Source of the DNA: Methylobacterium mesophilicum SR1.6/6
GTDB lineage: Bacteria > Pseudomonadota > Alphaproteobacteria > Rhizobiales > Beijerinckiaceae
Assembly: GCF_000364445.2 (NCBI RefSeq)
Contig: NZ_CP043538.1
Location: 412,501 to 476,500, forward strand
Direction: 5' to 3'
Length of the DNA: 64,000 bases
Shown: piece by piece, positions 56,105-64,000 of the stretch
Layout of the letters: each line of letters starts with the position of its first letter
Numbering within the stretch: the first letter of the stretch is position 1
Notes under the pieces: generated by a model
The model's database searches: none
What the model was told of the DNA's origin: nothing
Seen by the model: the letters and a program-made list of their open reading frames with translations, nothing else
Program-made: the position numbers and the translations under genes

Positions 56105-57637
56105 GTGCAGACCATCGGCGATCCTGTTTTGCGCGTGGGCAGACACGATAATGTTGTCTTGGCACGGGTGGCACTATCTGCAGGCGCAAGCGCCAGTTCA
56201 GAGGGTCTGACAATCACGGGTGATATACCCGTAGGCCACAAGATCGTGGCGCGGTCCATTCAGGCAGGCGAGCCGGTGGTCAAGGGCGAGGCAGTGATCG
56301 GGCTTGCTTCCCGCGACATGCTGCCCGGTGAGCATCTAGCCGCAGCAGATCTGTACTTGCCGGAACCGGCGGCGCTGAGCGCGACTACGCCCATTCGCCA
56401 AGGAACGCCCTCAATCTCGGATGAGGCAGACCGGCCAACCTTTCAGGGGTTCGTTCGCCCGAACGGCGATGTGGCCACGCGCAACTACGTTGGACTATTC
56501 GTCGTGGGCAATTGCGGGGCAACGGTAGCCCGCAAATCTGCAGACTATTTCGATGAATTACTTCTCGCTCCCTATCCGAACGTCGACGGCGTGGTGCCGT
56601 TTGTGCACGAGATTGGCTGCGGCATGGAGATGACCGGCGAGCCGATGGACCTCCTGCGCCGAACCATTTCGGGCTTCATTCGCAACCCGAACATCGCTGC
56701 CGCCGTGATCGTGGCGCTTGGCTGTGAACGCAACAACTTGGGCGCCTTTCTAGAGCAGGAAAGGCTCGCGGTCGGCGATAAGCTGCGCACCGTCACGATC
56801 CAGGAGGTCGGTGGCATCACCAACGCGGTTGAAGCTGCCAAGCGGTACGTCCGCGAAATGCTGCCCACGGCGAACGCCGCGCGGCGCGAGACGGTCTCGG
56901 TCGCGCACCTGCGCCTCGGCCTTCAGTCCGGCGGTACTGACGCCTTTTCGGGTTTTTCGGCCGATCCAGCACTTGGCCACGCGGTAGATTTGCTTGTCCG
57001 TCACGGCGGCACTGCGGTCCTATCCGGCACGCCGGAGGTGGCCTGTCTTGCTGGAGAGTTCCGGCTCCGGGCCGCCACACCGCAGGTCGCCGACGCCTTT
57101 GACGAGCGCGTCGAGTGGTGGAGGCAGTACGGAGCCGGCAAGGACATCCTCGCCAACGGCCGCGTCGGCCGGGCGTCTGAGGCGGCGGGTGTGTCGAACT
57201 TGCTGGAGAAGGTGCGTGGGACGGTCAAGAAGGCGGGTACGGCGCCGATCGCAGCTGTATACCGCTATGCCGAGCGCGTTGGCGCGAACGGTTTGGTCTT
57301 CATGGACACGCCGACCTACGAGCCCGTTTCAGTCACCGGGCAGATCGCGGGTGGCGCGACGCTGATCGCATTCACTACTGGCCTCGGCTCCTCCTTCGGC
57401 TCACTGCCGGCCCCGACCGTCAAGCTCGCCGCGACCTCGGCGCTTTTTGCGCGGATGGAAGACGACATGGACGTGGATTGCGGACCGGTCCTCGACGGGA
57501 AACAGAGCGTCGAGGTGATGGGTCGGGCGATCTTCGAGCAGCTGCTGCGCCACGCCTCCGGCGAGGCGACCAAGAGCGAGGAGGCGGGGATGGGCGAGAA
57601 CGAGTTCGTCCCCTGGCCGATCGGCGTGCTCGCCTGA
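56105..57637 (+). CDS. UxaA/GarD-family dehydratase, copy 1
   Basis: A 510-residue protein of the altronate/galactarate dehydratase family. It has an N-terminal SAF-like domain (residues ~10-90) and a catalytic region (RNYVGLFVVGNCGATVA, VDGVVPFVHEIGCGMEM, ALGCERNN). It keeps the metal-site cysteines in GCGM and GCE. It has LQSGGTDAFSG where the family has LQCGGSDG, and ANGRVGRASEAAG where the family has the NPSPGN-AGG loop. GTG 56105 follows AAGGA. It is followed after 26 bases by a paralogue of identical length. Confidence 0.88.
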   Translation: MQTIGDPVLRVGRHDNVVLARVALSAGASASSEGLTITGDIPVGHKIVARSIQAGEPVVKGEAVIGLASRDMLPGEHLAAADLYLPEPAALSATTPIRQGTPSISDEADRPTFQGFVRPNGDVATRNYVGLFVVGNCGATVARKSADYFDELLLAPYPNVDGVVPFVHEIGCGMEMTGEPMDLLRRTISGFIRNPNIAAAVIVALGCERNNLGAFLEQERLAVGDKLRTVTIQEVGGITNAVEAAKRYVREMLPTANAARRETVSVAHLRLGLQSGGTDAFSGFSADPALGHAVDLLVRHGGTAVLSGTPEVACLAGEFRLRAATPQVADAFDERVEWWRQYGAGKDILANGRVGRASEAAGVSNLLEKVRGTVKKAGTAPIAAVYRYAERVGANGLVFMDTPTYEPVSVTGQIAGGATLIAFTTGLGSSFGSLPAPTVKLAATSALFARMEDDMDVDCGPVLDGKQSVEVMGRAIFEQLLRHASGEATKSEEAGMGENEFVPWPIGVLA

Positions 57638-57663
57638 TCGCTTTGCAATCGAGTAAAAGAGCC

Positions 57664-59196
57664 ATGACCCAGACCGCTGCCAACCCCTTCATCCGCCTCG
57701 ACCCACGCGACAACGTCGTCGTTGCACGCATGCCGGTGCCGGAAGGCACCTCGGTCCCCAGCGAGGGCCTGACGACGCGCAACGCCGTGCCTTCCGGCCA
57801 CAAAATTGCAGCGCGCCTAATTCGCGGCGGCGAGCCAGTTCTTAAGTACAACACTGTGATCGGCTACGCACCGGCTGACATCCCGCCCGGCACCCACATG
57901 CACAGTCACAACATCCTGTTCGACGCCGTGGAGAAGGATTACGCTTTTTCGCGGGACTACCGGCCCACTGAGTTCGTGCCGCAGGCCGAGCGGGCGACCT
58001 TTCAAGGGATTGTCCGGCCGGACGGACGGGTCGCGACCCGCAACTACGTCGGCGTGTTCGTGGTCGGCAACTCCGCCGCCACCGCGGCGCGCAAGATCGC
58101 CAACTATTTCGATGCCGAGCGCCTCGGTACCTACCCGATGGTCGACGGCGTCGTGCCGTACATCCACGAGATGGGGGACGGCATGGAACGCACCGGCGAA
58201 TCTATGGACCTCCTCCGCCGCACACTTGGCGGCTACATCCGGCACGCTAATACTGCTGGCGCCCTGCTCATCGCGCAGGGCTACGAGGACAACGCCCTCG
58301 ACGACCTCCTGCGCGAACAGGGCCTGCGGGTCGGACCGCGCCTCAAGACGCTCGTGGTGTCGGAGTGCGGCGGCCTTCGCAAGGCAGTGGAAGCGGGCAA
58401 GGCGCTGGTGGCTGAGATGCTGCCCGTCGCCAACCGAGTTTGCCGAGAGCCGGTCTCGGCCGAACACCTGACGATCGGCATGCAGTGCGGCGGTTCTGAC
58501 GGCTTTTCCGGCTTGTCGGCTAACCCGGCTTTAGGCGCGGCAATGGACATCTTGGTTCGCCACGGCGGCACCGCGATCCTCTCGGAGACATCCGAGCTGT
58601 TCGGCGTCGAGCACACCCTGACCGCGCGTGCGATTACTCCCGAGGTCGGCCAGAAGTTCCTCGACCGGATAGCGTGGTGGCTGGCCTACAACGAAGGCCG
58701 CGACTGCCAGATCAACGGCAAGGTCAGCCCCGGCAACAATGCCGGCGGCTTGGCGAACGTTCTGGAAAAGTCGCTCGGCGGCGCCAAGAAGGGTGGAAGC
58801 TCGCCGCTGATGGAGGTGTACAAATACGCTGAGCCGGTGACGGCCAAGGGTTTGGTGATCATGGATACGCCGGGCTATGACCCGGCCTCGGCGACCGGCT
58901 AGATTGCTGGGGGCGCCAATATGGTCATGTTCACCACAGGTCGCGGTTCCTGCTTCGGCTCGGTGCCCGCTCCGACCATCAAGCTCGCCTCGAACACGCC
59001 GATGTACGAGCGTATGGTTGCCGACATGGACATCAACTGCGGCGCTGTCATCGACGGCGAGATTGACATCCCCGAGATGGGTCGCCGTATCTTCACACAG
59101 CTCCTGCGTCATGCATCGGGGGAGAAGACCAAGAGCGAGCGCAATGGCGCCGGCGAGAACGAATTTGTGCCGTGGCCGATCGGTGTCGTTTCCTAG
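57664..59196 (+). pseudogene. UxaA/GarD-family dehydratase, copy 2, interrupted by one amber codon
   Basis: A 511-codon gene, exactly the same length as copy 1. It keeps MQCGGSDGFSGLSANPALG and the SPGNNAGGL loop, but has HEMGDGM for GCGM and AQGYEDN for GCE. Codon 413 is TAG (58900-58902), where copy 1 and the family have CAG (Gln in TGQIAGGA). After it the frame continues intact (IAGGANMVMFTTGRGSCFGS ... ENEFVPWPIGVVS). It is a one-base nonsense change, a sequencing error, or a readthrough site. No other damage is visible. Confidence 0.85.
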
Positions 59197-59549
59197 AGTT
59201 CCGGAGTTTGGTGCTTGAATTATCTAGCTACAAGTGGACGACATCGTCCTCTTGCCCCTATCGCCTAATCGAAACCAGCAGGGCGGCTTTCGGTCAGAAA
59301 CCGCCAGCAGCGATGTCTTGTCGAGTGTCCTAGTCGAGTGGTTTCCTACCCTTCCGCTTCCAGATGCCCGATGCATCGAAGTAGACATAGGCGCTAGCAC
59401 CGTCCACAACCCGAAGCAGAGCCGACCTTTGTCGCAATAGGGTACAAAGCTGCTGCGCCCCGCAACGCGAATTCCTCCTTGCGCCTTCTGCCTGATGCGA
59501 GAGGTGGAGTGTAAGGCGGCAATCTACCGACGAACCCAGGGAAACGCTC
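59197..59549. other. Intergenic region before the dehydrogenase gene
   Basis: About 350 bases, less GC-rich than its neighbours. A short minus-strand frame (about 59330-59450, DGASAYVYFDASGIWKRKGRKPLD) looks partly protein-like and may be a remnant. No other feature supported. Confidence 0.35.
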
Positions 59550-60635
59550 ATGCACCTCGTTGTTCTGCCGGGGGACGGGATCGGCCCCGAGATCTCGCAG
59601 GCCACCCGCCGCGTGCTGGAGAGCGTGGACCGTACCCTCTCCCTAGGGCTCACTTTCGAGGAGCACGAGATCGGGCTCGCCCGGCTCGCCAAGGACGGCT
59701 CGACCTTCCCGGAGGCGGTGTTGGAACGCGCCCGCGCGGCGGACGGAATGGTCCTCGGGCCGGTCTCGCATTCTGACTACCCGGCCCGTGAGCAGGGTGG
59801 GATCAACGGCTCGGCGCTGCTGCGACGCGAACTCGATCTCTACGCCAACATCCGGCCGTGCCGCTCGCGGGAAGGGCTGGCCTACTACGGCCGCACACCG
59901 CTCGACCTCGTGATCGTCCGCGAGAACACGGAGGGCTTTTACGCAGACCGGACCATGCACATGGGCACCGGGGAGTTCATGCCGACCCCGGATGTCGCCA
60001 TCGCCATGCGCAAGGTGACCGCCCAAGGGTCAGAGCGCGTCGCGCGGGCCGCCTTCGAGATCGCTCGGACCCGACCCAGGCGGAAGCTAACCTACGTCCA
60101 CAAGGTCAACGTCCTCAAGATGTCGGACGCGCTGTTCCTGAAGGAGTGCCGCCGGGTGGCGGAAGGCTACCCAGACATCGCCACCGACGATCAGTTGATC
60201 GACTCGATGACTGCCATGCTGGTGCGGGATGCAGCCCGTTTCGACGTGATCGTGACCACCAACATGTTCGGCGACATCCTCTCGGATCTTGCGTCTGAAC
60301 TGTCGGGCAGCCTCGGCCTTGGCGGCGCGATCAATGCGGGCGAGCGCCACTGCGTGGCCCAGGCCCAGCACGGCTCAGCGCCCGACATCCAGGGCCAGGA
60401 CAAAGCCAACCCATGCTCGCTGATGTTGTCGGCTGCGATGCTCCTCGAATGGCTCGCGGACCGTCACGACCGGTCCGACCTTCGGCGGGGCGCTGCGGCG
60501 ATCAATGCCGCTGTCGATCATCTAGTCAGAGACCCTTCAACTCGCACCCGCGATCTCGGCGGACTGCTCGGGACCCAGGCATTCGCTGTTACACTGTGCG
60601 ACGAGGTCGAGCGGCGGCTTCGTCACACTCGATAG
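59550..60635 (+). CDS. Isocitrate/isopropylmalate/tartrate dehydrogenase-family enzyme
   Basis: A 361-residue beta-decarboxylating dehydrogenase. Motifs: VVLPGDGIGPEISQATRRVLE (NAD side), RRELDLYANIRPCRS, VRENTEGFYADR, YVHKVNVLK, catalytic Lys-Asp and metal Asp region FDVIVTTNMFGDILSDLASEL, and HGSAPDIQGQDKANP. Its target is a 2-hydroxy-3-substituted diacid (tartrate, isopropylmalate or similar). In a sugar-acid cluster a tartrate- or malate-like role fits better than leucine synthesis. It follows the UxaA genes in the same direction. Confidence 0.9.
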   Translation: MHLVVLPGDGIGPEISQATRRVLESVDRTLSLGLTFEEHEIGLARLAKDGSTFPEAVLERARAADGMVLGPVSHSDYPAREQGGINGSALLRRELDLYANIRPCRSREGLAYYGRTPLDLVIVRENTEGFYADRTMHMGTGEFMPTPDVAIAMRKVTAQGSERVARAAFEIARTRPRRKLTYVHKVNVLKMSDALFLKECRRVAEGYPDIATDDQLIDSMTAMLVRDAARFDVIVTTNMFGDILSDLASELSGSLGLGGAINAGERHCVAQAQHGSAPDIQGQDKANPCSLMLSAAMLLEWLADRHDRSDLRRGAAAINAAVDHLVRDPSTRTRDLGGLLGTQAFAVTLCDEVERRLRHTR

Positions 60636-60886
60636 AGCTCTAAGCACCAGAAACGGGAAGATCCGCTTCACCCAACTGAGACGCACAAGCAGGCGGTCTT
60701 CGGCAGCCAGTGGCCCGGGCCGGCCGCTTCTGAGAAGCCCGACCGAAAAAGCGGACGGCCTCTTACCAACCCACAGCAGCCGCTCGGACCGTCTTTGGCG
60801 ATGCCCGGAAGCAGCCATTGGCCAGCCGTCCACCAACCTTGGCTTCGGGTGGGAAGCCGGTCTTCCGGTTTCCGGTGCTTGAAGAC
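60636..60886. other. Intergenic region between convergent dehydrogenase sequences
   Basis: About 250 bases with no gene that I can support. It separates the intact dehydrogenase from the minus-strand remnant of a paralogue. Confidence 0.35.
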
Positions 60887-61291
60887 CTACTGAGTTCGAC
60901 GAAGCCGCTGCTCGACCTCATCGCATAGCGCCTCCGCGAAAGCCTGCGTGCCGAGCCCACCGCCGAGATCGCCGGTGCGCGTCGCCGGATTAACGAGCGC
61001 TCGGTCGATGGCCTGCTCGATGCCGCGCGCCGCGGTCCGGAAGTTCTCCCGCCCGGTCCTGCCGCCGTGCCAGTCGAGCAGGGCGGCGGCCGACAGCAGC
61101 AGGCCCAGCGGGTTGGCGATGTTGCGCCCGGCGATGTCCGGCGCGGACCCGTGCCCGGCATTCGCCGCCGCGCAGGCGTGGCCCACGTTGAGGGCCGAGG
61201 CAAGCCCGAGGCTCCCCGCTAGGGCATTGGCGAGGTTCGAAAGGATGTTGCCGTACATATTGCTGGTCAGGATGACGTCGAACGCGGCGGG
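60887..61291 (-). pseudogene. C-terminal remnant of a second isopropylmalate/tartrate dehydrogenase-like gene
   Basis: About 130 residues (FDVILTSNMYGNILSNLANALAGSLGLASALNVGH... HGSAPDIAGRNIANPLGLLLSAAALLDW... RTGDLGGGLGTQAFAEALCDEVEQRLRRTQ) are clearly related to the last third of the intact dehydrogenase at 59.6 kb. Upstream of FDVIL the frame meets a TAG and unrelated sequence at about 61290, so the N-terminal two thirds are lost. It is convergent with the intact paralogue. Confidence 0.85.
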
Positions 61292-61687
61292 CTAAACTCG
61301 CATATCTGCCACGTAGCTGACGAGCGGTGGCGCTGCGGTTGAAGCCTCGTTGACATGGCGCCCGCCTCCGCGAGCGCAGCGAAGCGGCCAAGGGCAGCGC
61401 GACCCCGGCAGCGCGGCGCCGCTGACCATCTTCGCTGCGCTCGCAAAGGCGCCGGGCCAATCTAAAGTCCGGTTTGAGGGTTCAGTGAGCATCGACGACT
61501 GCAGTGCACTCTTGGAGACGACCGCGGCGCGGCTTCGGCGCACGAACCGGTTAACAATGACCCTCGCCTCCATGATTTCGCTGCATGACAGCCCGCCTGT
61601 GTCGCCTCTCACGCACGCCGACGAACCAATTCATATTGCATCGCAACACGCCGGGCGTCCCGCCTAGCCTGACTGAGATCGCGCACG
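61292..61687. other. Junction region of rearranged sequence
   Basis: About 400 bases between the dehydrogenase remnant and a small ORF. A GC-rich minus-strand stretch (AFASAAKMVSGAALPGSRC...) resembles flanks of insertion sequences, but I cannot name an element. The 3' part holds the third TTGCATCG site. Confidence 0.35.
61636..61646. promoter_or_regulatory. Third TTGCATCG-type site
   Basis: TTGCATCGCAA is an imperfect dyad (TTGC-ATC-GCAA) about 40 bases before the small ORF at 61688. It shares the 8-base core with the sites at 55065 and 56011. Confidence 0.4.
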
Positions 61688-61852
61688 ATGACCACCCTCG
61701 CCAACCTCGTCGGCCTCCGCATCGAGAACGGTGCGCCGCTTCTCGCGCAGATCGCCGGGCGCTTCGGCGGAGCAATGCGCCGCGCAGCGGCCGGGCGCTA
61801 CGCCGAGCAGCGCGACCGGATCGTGCGCACCGGCGGCGCCGGCATGATCTGA
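61688..61852 (+). CDS. Small ORF or gene fragment before transketolase
   Basis: A 54-residue frame (MTTLANLVGLRIENGAPLLA...) ending in RTGGAGMI. It is protein-like in codon use and has an operator-like site upstream. It may be the fused stub of a lost gene. No family recognised. It is convergent with the transketolase gene. Confidence 0.35.
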   Translation: MTTLANLVGLRIENGAPLLAQIAGRFGGAMRRAAAGRYAEQRDRIVRTGGAGMI

Positions 61853-61867
61853 GCCGTCCGGCGCGCC

Positions 61868-63862
61868 TCAGCGCAGGCGCGCCCGCGCGGCCCCGGCCAC
61901 CGCCTCCGCGGTGATGCCGAAGTGGCGGAACAGGTCCTCCGGCGCGCCGGAGGCGCCGAAGCCGGTCATTCCGACGAAGCCGCCATCCTCGCCGATCCAG
62001 CGGTCCCAGCCGAAGCGCAGCGCGGCCTCGACCGCGACCCGCACTGTGTCCCGTGGGATGACGCGGTTGCGATACGCCGCTTCCTGCGCCGCGAAGGCCT
62101 CCCAGGAGGGCATGGAGACGACCGCGGTCGGTACGCCCTCCGCCTGCAGCGTGTCGCGGGCCGCGAGCGCCAGCGCGACCTCCGATCCGGTCCCGATCAG
62201 CGTCACCCGCCGCGGGCCCTCGGCCTCCGCCAGCACATAGGCGCCCCGCGCGCTCCGGTTCTCCCCGGCGCTCGACCGCTGCAGCGCCGGCAGCGCCTGC
62301 CGCGAGCAGACGAGCGAGCTCGGGCCCGTCCGGTTGGCAAGAGCGATCTCCCAGCACTCGGCGGTCTCCACCGCGTCGGCCGGGCGCAGCACCAGCATGT
62401 TGGGGATGGCTCGCAGTGACGCGAGGTACTCGACCGGCTGATGGGTCGGGCCGTTGCGGCCGATGGCGATCGAATCGTGGCTGTAGACCGTGATGACCGG
62501 CAGGTTCATCAGCGCCGCCATGCGCAGCGACGGGCGCATGTAGTCGGAGAAAACGAGGTAGGTGGCGCCCACCGGCACCAGGCCGCGATGGGCCGCGATG
62601 CCGTTCATCATCGAGCCCATCGCGTGTTCGCGGATGCCGTAATGCAGGTAGCGGCCGGACCGGTCCTGGGCCGTGAAGGCGTGGAGCGCGCCCTTGTGCC
62701 TCGTCGGCCCCTCCAGGTCCGGGGCGCCCGAGAACAGCTCCGGGATGGTGTCGGAGAGTTCGGCCACGATCCCGGCGGAGATCTCAATGCTCGAGCGCGC
62801 CTCACCCGCCTCGGCGAGGCGGTCGCGCAGGGCGCGGAGCCGCGCGTTCCAGCCCTCGGGCAGGCGGGCGTCGGACACCCGGTCGAACTCCGCCCGCGCG
62901 CCGGCCGGCAACGCCTCCCGGCGGCGCCCCCAGGCTGCGTAGGCGTCGCGGTTGCGCTCGCGGACGCCCCGACGCCACGCCTCCGCTACGTCGGCCGGCA
63001 CGGTGAACGGCGGGTAGTCCCAGCCCCTGGCGGACCGCGCCTCGGCGCAGTCACTGTCGAGCACGCGCCCGCCATGGGCGCCGCGCTGGCCCTCGAGGCG
63101 CGGCAGGCCGCGGCCGATCACGGTCCGGCAGGCGATGAGGGTCGGGCGCGGGTCGCCCTGGGCGAGCCGGATCGCGGCCGAGACCGCCTCGACGTCGTGG
63201 CCGTCCGCGTCGATCACCTGCCAATCGGCGGCGCGGAAGCGCGCGCGCACGTCCTCCGAAATCGACAGGTCGGTGGAGCCGTCGTCGGTGACGCGGTTGT
63301 CGTCCCACAGGAAAGTGAGTTTCCCCAGGCGCAGATGGCCGGCGAGGGAGATCACCTCGTGGGCGATACCCTCCTGCAGGCAGCCGTCGCCGACCAGGGC
63401 GTAAGTGCGGTGGTCGACCAGCTCCGGGCCGAAGGCGGCCGCGAGCTTGGCCTCGGCCACCGCCATGCCGACCGCGTTGGCGATGCCCTGCCCCAGGGGA
63501 CCGGTGGTCGCCTCAATGCCGAGCTCGGGCGCGATCTCCGGGTGGCCATGCGTGTGGGCGCCGAGCTCGCGGAACCGCCGGATCTGCTCCATTGGCAGGC
63601 CGGCATAGCCGGCGAGGTGGAGCGCCGCGTAGAGCAGCATCGAGCCGTGGCCGTTCGACAACACGAACCGGTCGCGGTTGGGCCAGACCGGGTCGTCCGG
63701 GTTGCAGCGCAGATGGCGCGTGAACAGCGCCACGGCGATCTCGGCGCAGCCCAGCGGGGCGCCGGGATGGCCGTCCCCGGCCCGCTCAATCGCGTCGAGG
63801 GCGAGGAAGCGGATTGCGTCAGCCATCCGGGCCGTGAGCGTGGGGCTGGGCGTATCGGTCAT
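61868..63862 (-). CDS. Transketolase
   Basis: A 664-residue thiamine-diphosphate enzyme of the pentose phosphate pathway or Calvin cycle. Signatures: AGDGHPGAPLGCAEIAVALF, NRDRFVLSNGHGSMLLYAALHL, EATTGPLGQGIANAVGMAVAE, YALVGDGCLQEGIAHEVISLAGHLRLGKLTFLWDDNRV (ThDP motif), and the pyrimidine domain HYGIREHAMGSMMNGIAAH, THDSIAIGRNGPTHQPVE-like segment. ATG 63862 is used, with a GTG three codons upstream. Probably an additional tkt copy serving the catabolic locus. Confidence 0.93.
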   Translation of the reverse strand: MTDTPSPTLTARMADAIRFLALDAIERAGDGHPGAPLGCAEIAVALFTRHLRCNPDDPVWPNRDRFVLSNGHGSMLLYAALHLAGYAGLPMEQIRRFRELGAHTHGHPEIAPELGIEATTGPLGQGIANAVGMAVAEAKLAAAFGPELVDHRTYALVGDGCLQEGIAHEVISLAGHLRLGKLTFLWDDNRVTDDGSTDLSISEDVRARFRAADWQVIDADGHDVEAVSAAIRLAQGDPRPTLIACRTVIGRGLPRLEGQRGAHGGRVLDSDCAEARSARGWDYPPFTVPADVAEAWRRGVRERNRDAYAAWGRRREALPAGARAEFDRVSDARLPEGWNARLRALRDRLAEAGEARSSIEISAGIVAELSDTIPELFSGAPDLEGPTRHKGALHAFTAQDRSGRYLHYGIREHAMGSMMNGIAAHRGLVPVGATYLVFSDYMRPSLRMAALMNLPVITVYSHDSIAIGRNGPTHQPVEYLASLRAIPNMLVLRPADAVETAECWEIALANRTGPSSLVCSRQALPALQRSSAGENRSARGAYVLAEAEGPRRVTLIGTGSEVALALAARDTLQAEGVPTAVVSMPSWEAFAAQEAAYRNRVIPRDTVRVAVEAALRFGWDRWIGEDGGFVGMTGFGASGAPEDLFRHFGITAEAVAGAARARLR

Positions 63863-63952
63863 TGAGGGCACTCGGCGGTGGAGTCAGGATGCGCAGCGGC
63901 GGTCCGGACGGCATCGCGGCCGCCCGGGCAGGCTCGCCCCGGTCGTATGGCT

Positions 63953-64000
63953 TCAGAGAAAGCCGATGGAGAACCAGGGGACGAGGATGATGGCGAGCAG
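63953..64000 (-). CDS. C-terminal end of a membrane protein (partial)
   Basis: The last 15 codons of a minus-strand gene that enters from the right edge: LLAIILVPWFSIGFL then stop. The hydrophobic end fits a transporter permease, but the family cannot be decided from so little. Confidence 0.5.
   Translation of the reverse strand: MLAIILVPWFSIGFL

Noticed and set aside
59353..59362. Partial match to the selC 3' end (TCCGCTTCC) as a possible right att site
   Set aside because: Only about nine bases match, the T-arm part is absent, and such a match is expected by chance.
1..64000. CRISPR array
   Set aside because: No regularly spaced direct repeats of suitable length were seen; the TGCTCT repeats are far too short.

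Overview
The window looks like part of the chromosome of a high-GC alphaproteobacterium of the Methylobacterium/Methylorubrum type (Hyphomicrobiales). Supporting signs are a cluster of ntrYX, hfq and hflX, an rlpA-dac-tmk-holB run, an Irr-type iron box, very high GC with C/G-ending codons, and intergenic palindromic repeats. The genus is inferred from gene content and was not checked by a database search.

Layout. 1-1160: the start half of metG (minus strand). 1.6-17.3 kb: accessory genes lying between metG and holB, which are neighbours in many alphaproteobacteria. They include small detoxification and stress proteins (MmcQ/YjbR, three VOC proteins, DinB, a RibD/DHFR-like reductase, an AadA-like nucleotidyltransferase, an HxlR regulator). 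They also include a yjfL-ygiB-ygiC-like operon, a glycosyltransferase/methyltransferase/YfhO operon, an M23 peptidase and an ArsR-SRPBCC pair with a perfect palindrome over its start codon. 17.3-24.2 kb: holB, tmk, dac, rlpA, an orphan ParA with a ribbon-helix-helix partner, and a PAS protein. 24.3-30.2 kb: a frameshifted acyl-CoA synthetase, an alpha/beta-hydrolase that appears to lack its nucleophile serine, and a TonB-dependent siderophore receptor behind an Irr/ICE-type box. 30.7-38.4 kb: a His-rich secreted peptide, a class III cyclase, hflX, hfq, ntrX and ntrY. 38.8-39.9 kb: a Gfo/Idh/MocA oxidoreductase.

At 39979-40071 lies a selenocysteine tRNA gene (selC), followed directly by a tyrosine integrase. 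This is the left edge of a genomic island. The island carries a large helicase with a putative nuclease C-terminus (a phage-defence candidate), several unknown proteins, a DUF3768 protein, a possible RecT remnant and a broken IS3-type transposase. The acceptor stem of the tRNA is imperfect in a way that suggests its 3' end came from the incoming element.

50.6-60.6 kb is a sugar-acid (aldarate/aldonate) catabolic locus. A minus-strand operon encodes an MFS transporter, an L-talarate/galactarate dehydratase-like enolase-superfamily enzyme, an RraA-like aldolase, an NTF2-like protein and a YciI protein. Divergent from it are a LysR regulator, two tandem UxaA/GarD-family dehydratases and a beta-decarboxylating dehydrogenase. 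The two UxaA-family proteins have exactly equal lengths and keep complementary subsets of the family's conserved cysteine and glycine motifs, which raises the possibility of a two-subunit enzyme. The second copy carries a single in-frame amber codon. A shared TTGCATCG operator-like motif occurs at both divergent promoters and again near 61.6 kb. The window ends with a remnant of a second dehydrogenase, a complete transketolase and the tail of a membrane protein.
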